64,000 bases of DNA, taken from NCBI GenBank assembly GCA_022749295.1, contig CP062007.1, positions 682,001 to 746,000 of the forward strand, written 5' to 3'. Positions 48,062 to 57,517 of this stretch are shown one piece after another. The stretch's first letter is position 1. Each line of letters begins with the position of its first letter. Under the pieces are notes generated by a model. The model had not been told where the DNA came from. It was given only the letters and a program-made list of their open reading frames with translations, and searched no databases. A program made the translations under genes and the position numbers. Source of the stretch: Flavobacteriaceae bacterium GSB9. Its GTDB lineage: Bacteria; Bacteroidota; Bacteroidia; Flavobacteriales; Flavobacteriaceae.

Positions 48062-49054
48062 CTATGGCGTAAGAACGGCGTCAATGACATGAATAACACC
48101 ATTAGTAGCCTGAACGTTTAACAACGATGGAACGAGCATAGCACTATCATCAATGGTTAAAGTTTCAAGATTTAAATTGAAATCTCCACCTAACGTGGTA
48201 ACTGTACCACTAGATAAATCACTTGAGTAAACGCGTCCTTCAACAACGTGATATAATAAAATAGGAGCTAAATCGTCAGCAGACAATGTATTAATAACCT
48301 CAATAGCTTCTTCTGCAGACGCTACATCCAGAAAATCTATAAACGCTTGATTAGTTGGTGCAAACACGGTAAAAGGGCCATCATTCATCAGTACGTCTGC
48401 TAAACCAGCCTGAGTAGCTGCTGCTAATAATACCGAAAACTCTGGGGCGTAACTACTAGCCAATTCTACTAAATTTTGACTTGGCGGGAATAAAATATCG
48501 TCAATAGCGTGAATAACACCATTACGAGCTTCAATGTCTGCTATTGTTACATTAGAAGTATTAATCATTACACCAGAATCTAAGTTTACCTGAACAGCTG
48601 CACCGTTTAAGGTTGGTACAAAGCCGTTAGCTAAATCGGTACTATACACCTCTCCGGCAACAACATGATAAAGCAAAATATCTGTTATACCTGGAAATGA
48701 ACCTATGTTCTTTTGGTCTAATCCATATTTGGCAAAAGCTGCATCGGTGGGCGCAAAAACAGTTAATTGATTGGAAGACACTGTACCAGCCAACTTGGTT
48801 TTTGCCAAAGCAACGCTTAAGGTCTTAAATGTTGGTTTCTTTTCTTTCTTATCGTTAGATTTTAAGGAACTTGCAGGTGTAGATTCGTAATTTTTTAAAA
48901 CATCTACAATTGATGAGGATTGTGCAAGGTCTTCTTGAATTGTTACCTCCTCGTTGCTACAAGAAAATGTAAAAATTGATAAAACAAAAAGAAGTAGCAT
49001 GGAAAGCAATGAAGTAGAAGTTTGGGGTTTCAAAAAATGGACTGTTGTTTTCAT
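48062..49054 (-). CDS. Fasciclin-domain lipoprotein with two FAS1 domains
   Basis: 330 residues. A lipobox gives Cys32 (FTFSCSN). Two FAS1 domains follow, about 75-195 and 200-330. Each carries the TVFAPTDAAF or TVFAPTNQAF motif, an ILLYHVV motif, and a closing NGVIHxIDxxL motif. FAS1 proteins act in cell adhesion or matrix binding. The gene is monocistronic and ends in a strong terminator. Confidence 0.94.
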   Translation of the reverse strand: MKTTVHFLKPQTSTSLLSMLLLFVLSIFTFSCSNEEVTIQEDLAQSSSIVDVLKNYESTPASSLKSNDKKEKKPTFKTLSVALAKTKLAGTVSSNQLTVFAPTDAAFAKYGLDQKNIGSFPGITDILLYHVVAGEVYSTDLANGFVPTLNGAAVQVNLDSGVMINTSNVTIADIEARNGVIHAIDDILFPPSQNLVELASSYAPEFSVLLAAATQAGLADVLMNDGPFTVFAPTNQAFIDFLDVASAEEAIEVINTLSADDLAPILLYHVVEGRVYSSDLSSGTVTTLGGDFNLNLETLTIDDSAMLVPSLLNVQATNGVIHVIDAVLTP

Positions 49055-49199
49055 TTCGCTGGTTTTTTTGTTTAATTTTTTAAAGATTTAATTAAACATA
49101 ATACAATTGTTTAATATTTTAAAATAATATTTAAACAAAAAGATAAACGGTTAAATAAAGCCTATTAAAGACTTAAATTGTAAGAAAAAAGAAATGAAT

Positions 49200-50150
49200 T
49201 TAATTAACCAAACGACTAATGATCAGTTTGGTAGGAAGTATGCGCTTGGTATATTCAATACTTGGCCCTGCAACCCAAACCGTTTTATAGGTTGCTTTAG
49301 TAGCTGCATTTCTGGTTGCATTCATCCCAATGGCGAAACGAATCATCTTTACCCATTTTTTAAGCTTCTTGTTCTTGTTTAAAATGGATTCTAACCAAGT
49401 GGCCTTCGTGCCAATTTTTTGAACGTAAGGCGTATTGATAACCGTACAAGGGGTGCCAGAAATACGTTCGGTCATTACAATATCATCGGCACCATAGTCA
49501 ACACAGGCTTGTTTATATTCTTCGGTCACCTGAGCTTCCTCTGATGCTATAAACGGACTACCAACAGAAACACCATCGGCTCCATATTCGAGCATCTTTT
49601 CAACATCTGCTCTACGACCTACACCACCAGCTGAAATGATGGGAATGTTACAATTTTTACGTAATGTTTTAATCAATTCTTTAGGAGATAACTCGCCACG
49701 ATGGCCACCAGCTTTGTTGTTAACAGCAATGAGTGCATCGGCTCCCAAAGCCTCAACTTTTTGTGCGTATTTTAAATCGGTAACATCACAAAATACTTTT
49801 ATCCCCTCCTTATGGGCACGTTTTATAGTTTCTTGCGGACTTCCCAAGGAGGTGATGATAAAGTCGCACCCCTCTTCACAAATAGCATTCAATTGGTCTT
49901 TATATTTAACGTTTGATTTATTCACAATTAAATTGAAACCAAATGCTCCTTTTGGTGGTTTAGCTGCTTTAAGTTCTCTTGCTGCTATGCGTAATTCATC
50001 CAATGTTCTATAATTCAATGCTGGAATACAACCCGCAATACCGCAAAACATAGCTTCTTTTACCATGGCAACGTTCGAAACCAAAAACATGGGCGCCTGA
50101 ATGATAGGGTATTTAATATTTAGCAACTTGGTTAATTTAGTATCGGTCAT
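49200..50150 (-). CDS. NAD(P)H-dependent flavin oxidoreductase, nitronate monooxygenase-like
   Basis: 316 residues. The TIM-barrel family marks are PIIQAPM near the start, CDFIITSLG, ADALIAVNNKAGGHRGE, PIISAGGVG and DGVSVGSPFIASEEA. FMN is bound at the GGVG loop. Members oxidise nitronates or reduce other small molecules; the substrate here is not evident. Minus-strand TATATTTG (50167-50174), with a TTG 22 bases upstream, may be its promoter. Confidence 0.9.
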   Translation of the reverse strand: MTDTKLTKLLNIKYPIIQAPMFLVSNVAMVKEAMFCGIAGCIPALNYRTLDELRIAARELKAAKPPKGAFGFNLIVNKSNVKYKDQLNAICEEGCDFIITSLGSPQETIKRAHKEGIKVFCDVTDLKYAQKVEALGADALIAVNNKAGGHRGELSPKELIKTLRKNCNIPIISAGGVGRRADVEKMLEYGADGVSVGSPFIASEEAQVTEEYKQACVDYGADDIVMTERISGTPCTVINTPYVQKIGTKATWLESILNKNKKLKKWVKMIRFAIGMNATRNAATKATYKTVWVAGPSIEYTKRILPTKLIISRLVN

Positions 50151-50166
50151 TTTAAACGAGTTTTAA

Positions 50167-50199
50167 CAAATATAACAAATTATTATGCATGCATAACAA
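50167..50199 (-). promoter_or_regulatory. Candidate promoter of the flavin oxidoreductase gene
   Basis: Minus-strand TTG (50197-50199), a 22-base gap and TATATTTG (50167-50174) resemble a Bacteroidota promoter; the gap is slightly long. Confidence 0.38.
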
Positions 50200-50209
50200 G
50201 TTGTGTTTG

Positions 50210-51439
50210 CTAACTTTCAAACAGATAATAACCACATTTTAGATAAGCCCCTTCAGGAAAACCAATGGGGTGATCATCATCATGATCTGTTTTAAGGGTT
50301 AATTTGAATTCCCGGTTTGAACGTGCAAGTGTTTGTACATTAATATCAAAAAAAGCCTGTGAAACAACTCTTGACGAACATGATGCCAATACCAACAACC
50401 CTTTTTTAGCGGTTAGTTTTTCTCCCAGTTCGGCGAGTTGGGCGTATTTCTTTTTAGCTAAGCCAATCTCCGATGCTTGTTTGGCAAAACTCGGCGGGTC
50501 AATAACCACCACATCGAATGTAAGTTTAGCTTTAATCAACTTATTCATTTCTTGAAAAGCATCACCAGCAATGGTTTTATGGGTTCCTGAATATTTGTTC
50601 AATTTTCCATTTTGGACTGCTATTTCCAAGGCCTGACTGCTAATATCTAAACTGGTAACTTCTTTTGCTCCATTCGCCAAAGCATGAACAGAAAAGCCCC
50701 CGGCATAGCTAAACACATCCAGAACGGTTTTGTTTTTGCTCCACTCGCCCACCTGCTTTCGGTTGGCACGATGATCTAAAAAATAACCCGTTTTATGGCC
50801 TTTTATCACATTGGCCGAAAAATTTACACCATGCTCTATAAATTCTACAACTTCATTTTTAAGATGGCCAAAAACCACATCGCCATCTTTAAGTTGATGT
50901 GCATATGAATTTTCTAAACTACGACTTAGACGTATAACTATGGTTTCTGCATTTGCTATTTGCTGTAAGCTGTTCATAACGGTTTCCAAATAGGGTAGCC
51001 ATATTTCCGAATACAGTTTTACCACTAGAACAGAAGCATAAACATCGGCTATCAAACCTGGAAAGCCATCGTTTTCTCCAAACAACAAACGGTAACTATT
51101 TGTGTTTGTTTTTAAAAGATTTTTACGTTTGGCATATGCTTTTTGTATTTTCTTATGAAAAAAAACTTTATTTATTTCTGCCTTTTCTACACCACTGTGG
51201 AGCATCTTTATTCGAATGGGAGAATTTGCATCGTAAAGCCCCAAACCAATCACCTTGTTTTTGTTTTTACTGAAAATTATGGCCAAATCGCCTGTTTTGG
51301 CATCGTCATTTATTTTAACAATGTTGTTCGAAAACACCCAAGGATGACCTTTTAAAACAAACTGTTCACCTTTGGCATTGAGTTTAACGGCCAGTCTTTT
51401 GGGTTGATAATTGGGTTTTATTTTGGCGGAAAAAGACAT
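50210..51439 (-). CDS. RlmI-like class I SAM-dependent rRNA methyltransferase
   Basis: 409 residues. An N-terminal PUA domain (about 15-90) opens with RLAVKLNAKGEQF and GHPWVFSNNI. The methyltransferase follows, with the SAM motif VLDVFSYAGGFSVHAL, the FDVVVIDPPSFAK motif and a LVLASCSS segment, which hold the DPPSF and CSS residues of m5C-type enzymes. RlmI methylates C1962 of E. coli 23S rRNA; the same target here is inferred. The upstream gene on this strand ends in a terminator, so it has its own promoter. Confidence 0.9.
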   Translation of the reverse strand: MSFSAKIKPNYQPKRLAVKLNAKGEQFVLKGHPWVFSNNIVKINDDAKTGDLAIIFSKNKNKVIGLGLYDANSPIRIKMLHSGVEKAEINKVFFHKKIQKAYAKRKNLLKTNTNSYRLLFGENDGFPGLIADVYASVLVVKLYSEIWLPYLETVMNSLQQIANAETIVIRLSRSLENSYAHQLKDGDVVFGHLKNEVVEFIEHGVNFSANVIKGHKTGYFLDHRANRKQVGEWSKNKTVLDVFSYAGGFSVHALANGAKEVTSLDISSQALEIAVQNGKLNKYSGTHKTIAGDAFQEMNKLIKAKLTFDVVVIDPPSFAKQASEIGLAKKKYAQLAELGEKLTAKKGLLVLASCSSRVVSQAFFDINVQTLARSNREFKLTLKTDHDDDHPIGFPEGAYLKCGYYLFES

Positions 51440-51472
51440 GGTAAATTTTGATGTAAAAGTAAATGTTTAAAA

Positions 51473-51506
51473 ATAAAAAAACGCAACCATTTCTGATTGC
51501 GTTTTC
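51473..51506 (-). terminator. Terminator after the lipocalin-like gene
   Basis: AAACGCAA pairs with TTGCGTTT, with A and T runs, 17 bases past the stop codon. The stem is the same as that of the dnaK terminator at 52106. Confidence 0.85.
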
Positions 51507-51522
51507 CTAAAACTAGTTTTTT

Positions 51523-52047
51523 TTATTGCCTTTGGAAAAACATTTTGGCATTAATAGTCGTCTTTGCTGTAACTCCTGATTGTGATATATCAACTTCCTG
51601 ATTTAAAGATAAGACCAAAGAAGTTTCAGTAAGTTCTTCAATTTTATAGGTAGCTTCAATACCTCCATCAGCTTGAGTTACCAGATTTCCATTTTGTATT
51701 TCCCAAGTTCCCGCATTAATGGTTTCTACATCATCAGTATTAACAACTTGAGTTGAAGTTTCTCCAAATGCAGTTGTCGTCAACTCTAAGCTAAATGAGC
51801 CTTCCGTTTCAATGGTATTGGGGTTTTCATTAAAAGTCATTCTGTAATCAATATTAAACGCCTCTCCTACATAATCAGCACTGTAAGTTTGCCCTTCAAA
51901 GGTTGTTTTGGTTGTTCCCGTATAATCGTAATCTGTCATTTCCCAGGTTCCTACTATATCAGCTGTGATTTCAGAAGTTGAATCATCACTTGAACAAGAA
52001 GTCATAATTGCAATTAGCAAAGTAAACAAAAGAGGTAATTTTTTCAT
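51523..52047 (-). CDS. Lipocalin-like lipoprotein
   Basis: 174 residues. A signal sequence ends in a lipobox (IMTSCSSDD, Cys at about 18). The mature part starts with ADIVGTWEMTDYDY and contains a later GTWEIQNGNL. This GTWE pattern and the run of beta strands are typical of the lipocalin-like families common among Bacteroidota lipoproteins. Ligand unknown. Confidence 0.85.
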   Translation of the reverse strand: MKKLPLLFTLLIAIMTSCSSDDSTSEITADIVGTWEMTDYDYTGTTKTTFEGQTYSADYVGEAFNIDYRMTFNENPNTIETEGSFSLELTTTAFGETSTQVVNTDDVETINAGTWEIQNGNLVTQADGGIEATYKIEELTETSLVLSLNQEVDISQSGVTAKTTINAKMFFQRQ

Positions 52048-52105
52048 GGTTTGGTTTGTTTGTAAATTAATTACGCAATGATAGTAAGAAATAATTTATA
52101 ACAAT

Positions 52106-52141
52106 AAAAAAAACGCAACCAAATTAATGATTGCGTTTTTT
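52106..52141 (-). terminator. Terminator after dnaK
   Basis: AAACGCAA pairs with TTGCGTTT around a 12-base loop, with long A and T runs. It lies about 38 bases after the dnaK stop. Confidence 0.85.
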
Positions 52142-52154
52142 ATGAATTTAAATT

Positions 52155-52175
52155 CTGAAACGAGTTCAGAATGAC
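52155..52175. repeat. Short dispersed repeat CTGAAACGAGTTCAG plus AATGAC
   Basis: An imperfect palindrome between the dnaK stop and its terminator, matching the word at 41912 with one base changed. The trailing AATGAC matches the end of the larger repeat at 39577. Confidence 0.5.
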
Positions 52176-52178
52176 AAA

Positions 52179-54095
52179 TTATTTTACTTCTTCAAAATCT
52201 ACGTCTTCAACGTCGCTACCTTCGTTTGATTGCCCATTTTGGCTCGCATCAGGTCCAGATTGCTCAGCTCCACCAGCTTGTTGCTGGGCTTCGGCTTGTG
52301 CTTTGTACATTTCTTCAGAAGCTACTTTCCAAGCTTCGTTTATTTTTTCTAAAGCTGGCTCGATTTGTGCCAAATCTTTAGTCTCATAAGCTTTTTTCAA
52401 CTCTTCTAAAGCAGCTTCAATTGGTTGTTTCTTATCGTCTGATAATTTATCACCAAACTCTTCCAATTGCTTTTCAGTTTGGAAAATCATAGAATCGGCT
52501 TCATTTAATTTTTGAGCAGTTTCGGCCGCTTTTTTGTCCGCTTCAGCATTTGCTTCAGCATCAGCTTTCATTTTTTCGATTTCTTCTTCTGTTAACCCAG
52601 ATGAAGCCTCGATTCTGATATCTTGTTTCTTTCCTGTAGCTTTATCTTCGGCAGATACTTTAATGATACCGTTGGCATCAATATCGAAAGTCACCTCAAT
52701 TTGTGGTGTTCCACGACGTGCTGGCGGAATACCATCTAAGTGGAAACGCCCAATGGTTTTGTTATCGGCTGCCATAGCTCTTTCCCCTTGCAACACATGG
52801 ATTTCTACAGAAGGCTGATTGTCGGCCGCTGTTGAGAATACCTGTGATTTTTTAGTCGGGATGGTTGTATTGGCTTCGATTAACTTGGTAAATACATTAC
52901 CCATAGTTTCGATACCTAATGACAATGGCGTTACGTCTAATAAAAGAACGTCTTTTACATCACCAGTTAATACACCACCTTGGATACCAGCACCAAGAGA
53001 TACTACCTCGTCTGGGTTAACCCCTTTACTTGGTTTTTTACCGAAGAATTTTTCAACGGCTTCTTGTACAGCAGGGATACGTGTTGAACCACCTACCAAT
53101 ATAATTTCGTCGATATCGCTCTTGCTCAAACCAGCTGCTTTAAGTGCTGATGTACATGGCTCGATTGTACGCTTTACTAAATCGTCGATTAATTGCTCGA
53201 ATTTAGAACGTGTTAGTGTACGCACCAAGTGTTTTGGTCCGCTGGCCGTTGCCGTAATATATGGTAAGTTGATTTCGGTTTGAGATGAAGATGACAACTC
53301 AATCTTAGCTTTTTCGGCAGCTTCTTTTAAACGTTGGAGCGACATTGGGTCTTTACGTAAGTCCATGCTCTCTTCAGCCTTAAACTCATCTGCCAACCAG
53401 TTAATGATTTTTTCGTCTACATCGTCACCACCCAAGTGAGTATCACCATCGGTAGAAAGTACTTCAAATACACCATCACCTAATTCTAGGATCGATACAT
53501 CGTGCGTACCACCACCAAAATCGAATACTACTATTTTTTGGTCTTTTCCTTTTTTATCCAATCCGTAAGCTAAAGCTGCTGCTGTAGGCTCGTTGATAAT
53601 ACGCTCCACTTTTAAACCAGCAATTTCTCCGGCTTCTTTAGTTGCTTGACGTTGCGAATCGTTAAAGTAAGCTGGTACGGTAATTACCGCTCTGCTCACG
53701 TCTGCTCCTAAATAGTCTTCGGCAGTTTTCTTCATTTTTTGAAGAATCATAGCCGATAATTCTTGTGGCGTGTACAAACGACCTTCAATATCCACACGAG
53801 GGGTATCGTTATCGCCTTTTACCACTTTATATGGTACACGCTCTGCTTCTTTTTTAGATTCAGAATATTTATTCCCCATAAAACGCTTAATTGAATAAAC
53901 CGTTTTTTGTGGGTTGGTTACTGCTTGACGTTTTGCAGGATCCCCTACTTTAATCTCACCGCCTTCAACAAACGCAATTACAGATGGTGTAGTGCGCTTA
54001 CCTTCAGCATTTGGGATTACAACAGGTTCGTTACCTTCCATTACCGAAACGCAAGAGTTTGTTGTTCCTAAATCAATTCCAATAATTTTACTCAT
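52179..54095 (-). CDS. dnaK: Chaperone DnaK (Hsp70)
   Basis: 638 residues, full length. It starts with [18 protein letters not shown], then has [27 protein letters not shown] and the substrate-binding part from about 390. The tail is rich in Gln, Gly and acidic residues and ends DVDFEEVK. It folds nascent and stressed proteins with DnaJ and GrpE, neither of which is in the window. No CIRCE operator was found upstream, as expected in Bacteroidota. Confidence 0.98.
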   Translation of the reverse strand: MSKIIGIDLGTTNSCVSVMEGNEPVVIPNAEGKRTTPSVIAFVEGGEIKVGDPAKRQAVTNPQKTVYSIKRFMGNKYSESKKEAERVPYKVVKGDNDTPRVDIEGRLYTPQELSAMILQKMKKTAEDYLGADVSRAVITVPAYFNDSQRQATKEAGEIAGLKVERIINEPTAAALAYGLDKKGKDQKIVVFDFGGGTHDVSILELGDGVFEVLSTDGDTHLGGDDVDEKIINWLADEFKAEESMDLRKDPMSLQRLKEAAEKAKIELSSSSQTEINLPYITATASGPKHLVRTLTRSKFEQLIDDLVKRTIEPCTSALKAAGLSKSDIDEIILVGGSTRIPAVQEAVEKFFGKKPSKGVNPDEVVSLGAGIQGGVLTGDVKDVLLLDVTPLSLGIETMGNVFTKLIEANTTIPTKKSQVFSTAADNQPSVEIHVLQGERAMAADNKTIGRFHLDGIPPARRGTPQIEVTFDIDANGIIKVSAEDKATGKKQDIRIEASSGLTEEEIEKMKADAEANAEADKKAAETAQKLNEADSMIFQTEKQLEEFGDKLSDDKKQPIEAALEELKKAYETKDLAQIEPALEKINEAWKVASEEMYKAQAEAQQQAGGAEQSGPDASQNGQSNEGSDVEDVDFEEVK

Positions 54096-54116
54096 AACTA
54101 TGCTTTATTTGTGTTT

Positions 54117-54140
54117 TATATATTTCCGCTAGCGCGGAAA
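54117..54140 (-). other. Short palindrome in the dnaK leader
   Basis: TTCCGC-TAGC-GCGGAA forms a 6-base stem with a 4-base loop about 25 bases ahead of dnaK. It could be a leader hairpin or a short dispersed repeat; it does not match CIRCE. Confidence 0.4.
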
Positions 54141-54191
54141 CGCTGTGTTCATTTTTAAATTCGATTTGTTTAAGTCAATCATTATGCCAAC

Positions 54192-54223
54192 AAAAAAATG
54201 CTGACACAGTGTCAGCATTTAAA
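54192..54223 (-). terminator. Terminator of the NTF2-like gene
   Basis: AAATGCTGACAC pairs with GTGTCAGCATTT. A T run follows on the minus strand, upstream of the dnaK promoter region. Confidence 0.85.
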
Positions 54224-54244
54224 TGTCAAATATGTAAAATGTTC

Positions 54245-54703
54245 TTATTTTCCACAAGTAGAGCGCCGTCTTGTATCAATCAAATAAATGATTTTCCATT
54301 GTCCGTTATTTTTGAATAGCTGAAATGAATTTACACCACAATGACTAAACTCATCGTTAAACCAAAATTCGTAAGGCGTCCAGGCATTCGCCATGTTTCC
54401 GTCAACTTGAATAGTGTAATCCAACAAACGCTCATCCCATTTTTGATTGGCAGGTCTGTTGGCAATCGCACTAATAAGCTTTTCAAATTCTCCTTTAACC
54501 AAGGTATCTTTGCCTGCTTTATTTTTATAAGATGTTTGTAAAATAACCTTATCCGTCATTACCGCTTTTATCAACGAGGTATCGCCTTTATGAAACCCTT
54601 CAAAAAAAGTATCAACGGCAGCTTTTACTGCTTGTTCCTCCTTTGTTTGCCCGAAAACAGTACTTGTAATTAATAAGGTGAGATATAGAATTGAGCGCAT
54701 CAT
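54245..54703 (-). CDS. Secreted NTF2/SnoaL-like protein
   Basis: 152 residues; two adjacent ATGs (54703, 54700). A signal peptide ends near TVFGQ. The mature part, starting EEQAVKAAVDTFFEGFHKGD, with MTDKVILQT and a closing NNGQWKIIYLID, fits the NTF2-like (DUF4440/SnoaL) fold. It is probably periplasmic. No catalytic role can be named. Confidence 0.85.
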   Translation of the reverse strand: MMRSILYLTLLITSTVFGQTKEEQAVKAAVDTFFEGFHKGDTSLIKAVMTDKVILQTSYKNKAGKDTLVKGEFEKLISAIANRPANQKWDERLLDYTIQVDGNMANAWTPYEFWFNDEFSHCGVNSFQLFKNNGQWKIIYLIDTRRRSTCGK

Positions 54704-54827
54704 TTTATTGATTTTAGACTAAAGTAACTGTTGCTCAGCAATCTAAACCGCTTTTAAAGAAAAGTTTAACAGTATCTTCATATTTTATTACTTTTACGGA
54801 AAACCGAAAACTAAACAAAACTTTATA

Positions 54828-56174
54828 ATGAAGCATTTTCTATTACTATTATCCTTAACGTTATTTTTATCTTGCCAGCAAAAAAACGAATCCGCGCAAG
54901 ATTCTGAAACGGCCAGCAAAGAAGTCTTTCCTGACGGCACCGAAATTCCTGAGTGGTTTAAGGACGACTCTAAAATAAACCCAGAGGATTTAGGGAAATT
55001 CTACACGATTACCGATTTTGGCGTAAGTACCGATAGCACGGTTGTGCAAACCGAAGCCATCCAAAATGTTATTGATGAAGCCTACCGTAATGGCGGCGGC
55101 GTAGTTGTAGTTCCTGAAGGCACATTTTTAAGTGGTGCGTTGTTTTTTAGGCCCAACACCCATTTACATGTTACCAAAGGAGGTGTTTTAAAAGGGTCTG
55201 ATGATATTTCCGATTATCCTTTTAAACCTTCTAGAATGGAAGGGCAAAGTATTGAGTATTTCTCCGCCTTGGTCAATGCCTTTGGGGTAGATGGGTTTAC
55301 CATTACAGGAAATGGCATTATTGATGGTAACGGATTAAAATACTGGAAAGCATTTTGGCAAAGACGAAAGGAAAACCCGAAGTGCACCAATTTAGAAGTA
55401 TCGCGCCCAAGACTAGTTTTTATCTGGAAAAGTAATGATGTGCAATTGCAAGATGTACATTTACGCAATTCTGGTTTTTGGTCGAGCCATTACTACCAAT
55501 GTAACAACGTAAAAATTCTTGGTCTTCGCATAACCTCACCACACGAGCCCATTAAAGCGCCAAGCACCGATGCCATTGATATTGATGTGTGTACAAATGT
55601 TTTGGTAAAAGACTGCTATATGGCGGTTAACGACGATGCCATTGCTTTAAAAGGCGGTAAAGGCCCTTGGGCATTAAAAAATGCCAGTAACGGTGAAAAC
55701 ATCAATATTATTATTGAAGACTGCGAGTTTGGTTTTTGCCACTCGGCATTAACTAACGGTAGCGAATCGCTTCATAATAAAAACATATTGATGAGGAATT
55801 GTAAAGTCAAGGACGCTAAACGTTTGTTATGGCTAAAAATGCGACCAGACACCCCACAGCATTACGAATACATTACTGTAGAAAATATTACAGGGCACGC
55901 CAGAAGCTTTATATACATTAAACCTTGGACACAGTTTTTCGATTTAAAAGGTCGCGAAGATGTGCCACTTTCCTATTCAGAGCATATCACCATGAGAAAC
56001 ATCGATTTAAAATGTGATGTTTTTTATGATATGAAAATTACCGAGTACGACAAGCTTTCCAATTTTACTTTTGAAAATATAAATGTTGAAGCCGAAGATG
56101 CTACTTATGATAAAAGCATTATTGATGGCGTCACCTTTAATAATGTAAAAGTAAACGGCAAACTAATTGAATAA
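54828..56174 (+). CDS. GH28-family polygalacturonase-like lipoprotein
   Basis: 448 residues. A lipobox gives Cys16 (LFLSC). The right-handed beta-helix of GH28 is marked by ITDFGVSTD, GGGVVVVPEGTF and the active-site stretches STDAID (246-251), NDDAIALK (268-275) and CHSALTNGSE (304-313), followed by WLKMRP. The usual NTD, DD and GHG residues are present in modified form (STD, NDD, CHS), so the substrate may differ from plain polygalacturonate. It forms an operon with the esterase, whose ATG overlaps this stop. Release of galacturonate-type sugars at the cell envelope is inferred. Confidence 0.9.
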   Translation: MKHFLLLLSLTLFLSCQQKNESAQDSETASKEVFPDGTEIPEWFKDDSKINPEDLGKFYTITDFGVSTDSTVVQTEAIQNVIDEAYRNGGGVVVVPEGTFLSGALFFRPNTHLHVTKGGVLKGSDDISDYPFKPSRMEGQSIEYFSALVNAFGVDGFTITGNGIIDGNGLKYWKAFWQRRKENPKCTNLEVSRPRLVFIWKSNDVQLQDVHLRNSGFWSSHYYQCNNVKILGLRITSPHEPIKAPSTDAIDIDVCTNVLVKDCYMAVNDDAIALKGGKGPWALKNASNGENINIIIEDCEFGFCHSALTNGSESLHNKNILMRNCKVKDAKRLLWLKMRPDTPQHYEYITVENITGHARSFIYIKPWTQFFDLKGREDVPLSYSEHITMRNIDLKCDVFYDMKITEYDKLSNFTFENINVEAEDATYDKSIIDGVTFNNVKVNGKLIE

Positions 56175-57472
56175 TGAAAAGAGCTGTCTTACTATGCATA
56201 GCCTTTTGGCTTTGTTTCAATTTTAATTTACAAGCCCAAAACTCACCTGCACCAATCAAACTGGTGCAGTTTGTTTTAACGCCCAACCATGCGGATTGGA
56301 CTTACAAACTCAATGAAGAAGCCACCGTAAATATCATGGTGCACAAGTATGGTGTGCCCATAAAAAATATTGATGTTCGCTATCAATATGGCCCCGAACT
56401 GATGGCGCCAGAACAAAATGGAAACCTTTTCCTAAAAGATGGAACCGGGAAAATCAATATCGGCACTTTAAAATCACCCGGATTTAAACAATTGATTGTA
56501 AAGGTTACTGTTGACGGGTACACGTATCGAGGTCAGGTGAAACTCGGTTTTAATCCTTATGCTATTGAACCCACTGTAAAAATGCCCAAAGATTTTGATG
56601 CCTTTTGGGAGAAAGCCTTGGAAGAAAACAAAAAAATTCCGCTTAATCCACAGCTTACTTTCATGCCTGAATACTCTAATACCAAAGTAGAAGTTTATTT
56701 AGTACGGCTACAAAATTACCGTAAAGCCAAACACCTTTATGGATATTTGTGTAAACCACGTGACAATAAAAAACATCCTGTTTTATTTCATCCGCCCGGT
56801 GCTGGAGTTAAAAAAATTGAACCTTTTCATGCATTTGCCGAAGCTGGTTTTATAAGTTTTATTAGCGAAATTCATGGTATTTCGCCTGAGATATCCAAAG
56901 AAAATTATGATGATATCAAACAGGCTTTAAAAAATTACTGGGCGCTAAACCTAGACAACAAAGACAACTATTATTACAAAAGTGTTTATTTAGGTTGCTC
57001 GCGAGCCATAGATTTTTTAACCAGTTTACCTGAGTTTGATGATAAAAATGTTGTTGTAACCGGTGGTAGCCAAGGTGGCGCATTAAGCATTGTAACCGCA
57101 GGTTTGGACAAAAGAGTATCTGCCTTGGCTTCATTTTATCCAGCATTGAGTGATAATACTGGGTATTTAAACAACAGGCCGGGTGGTTGGCCACATATGT
57201 TTAGTAATCGTTATGCGCATAACAGTTCAAAAAAAATTGAAACAGCTGCTTATTTTGATATCGTTAATTTTGCAAAAAAAATAACAGTGCCTGGATTTTA
57301 TTCTACAGGATATAACGACAATACCTGTTCGCCAACCTCTGTTTTTTCAGCTTTTAACGCTATTTCTGCACCAAAACAAATTGTTATCACCCCTATTTCT
57401 GGCCATTGGCGTTTTAGCGAAACCAATGATACTTCCTTGAATTGGCTGAAGCAAAAATGCGGTATCGATTAA
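56174..57472 (+). CDS. Secreted acetyl-xylan esterase-like alpha/beta hydrolase
   Basis: 432 residues. A signal peptide ends near LQAQ. An N-terminal beta domain (25-130) precedes the AXE1-like hydrolase. The catalytic triad is visible as Ser299 in GGSQGG (297-302), Asp382 in YNDNTC and His411 in SGHW. Esterases of this kind remove acetyl groups from polysaccharides. The ATG overlaps the GH28 stop by one base, so the two act together, probably on acetylated pectin-like chains. Confidence 0.9.
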   Translation: MKRAVLLCIAFWLCFNFNLQAQNSPAPIKLVQFVLTPNHADWTYKLNEEATVNIMVHKYGVPIKNIDVRYQYGPELMAPEQNGNLFLKDGTGKINIGTLKSPGFKQLIVKVTVDGYTYRGQVKLGFNPYAIEPTVKMPKDFDAFWEKALEENKKIPLNPQLTFMPEYSNTKVEVYLVRLQNYRKAKHLYGYLCKPRDNKKHPVLFHPPGAGVKKIEPFHAFAEAGFISFISEIHGISPEISKENYDDIKQALKNYWALNLDNKDNYYYKSVYLGCSRAIDFLTSLPEFDDKNVVVTGGSQGGALSIVTAGLDKRVSALASFYPALSDNTGYLNNRPGGWPHMFSNRYAHNSSKKIETAAYFDIVNFAKKITVPGFYSTGYNDNTCSPTSVFSAFNAISAPKQIVITPISGHWRFSETNDTSLNWLKQKCGID

Positions 57473-57517
57473 CTATTTAGTATTTTTACACCCTCACAAA
57501 ATAACATTAAAAAAATC

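Noticed and set aside
51473-52141. Two terminators with the same AAACGCAA stem treated as an inserted repeat
   Set aside because: Loops and flanks differ, and both sit right behind genes, so independent terminators with similar stems are a simpler reading.
54096-54190. A CIRCE heat-shock operator upstream of dnaK
   Set aside because: The palindrome there (TTCCGC/GCGGAA) does not match the CIRCE TTAGCACTC-N9-GAGTGCTAA consensus.
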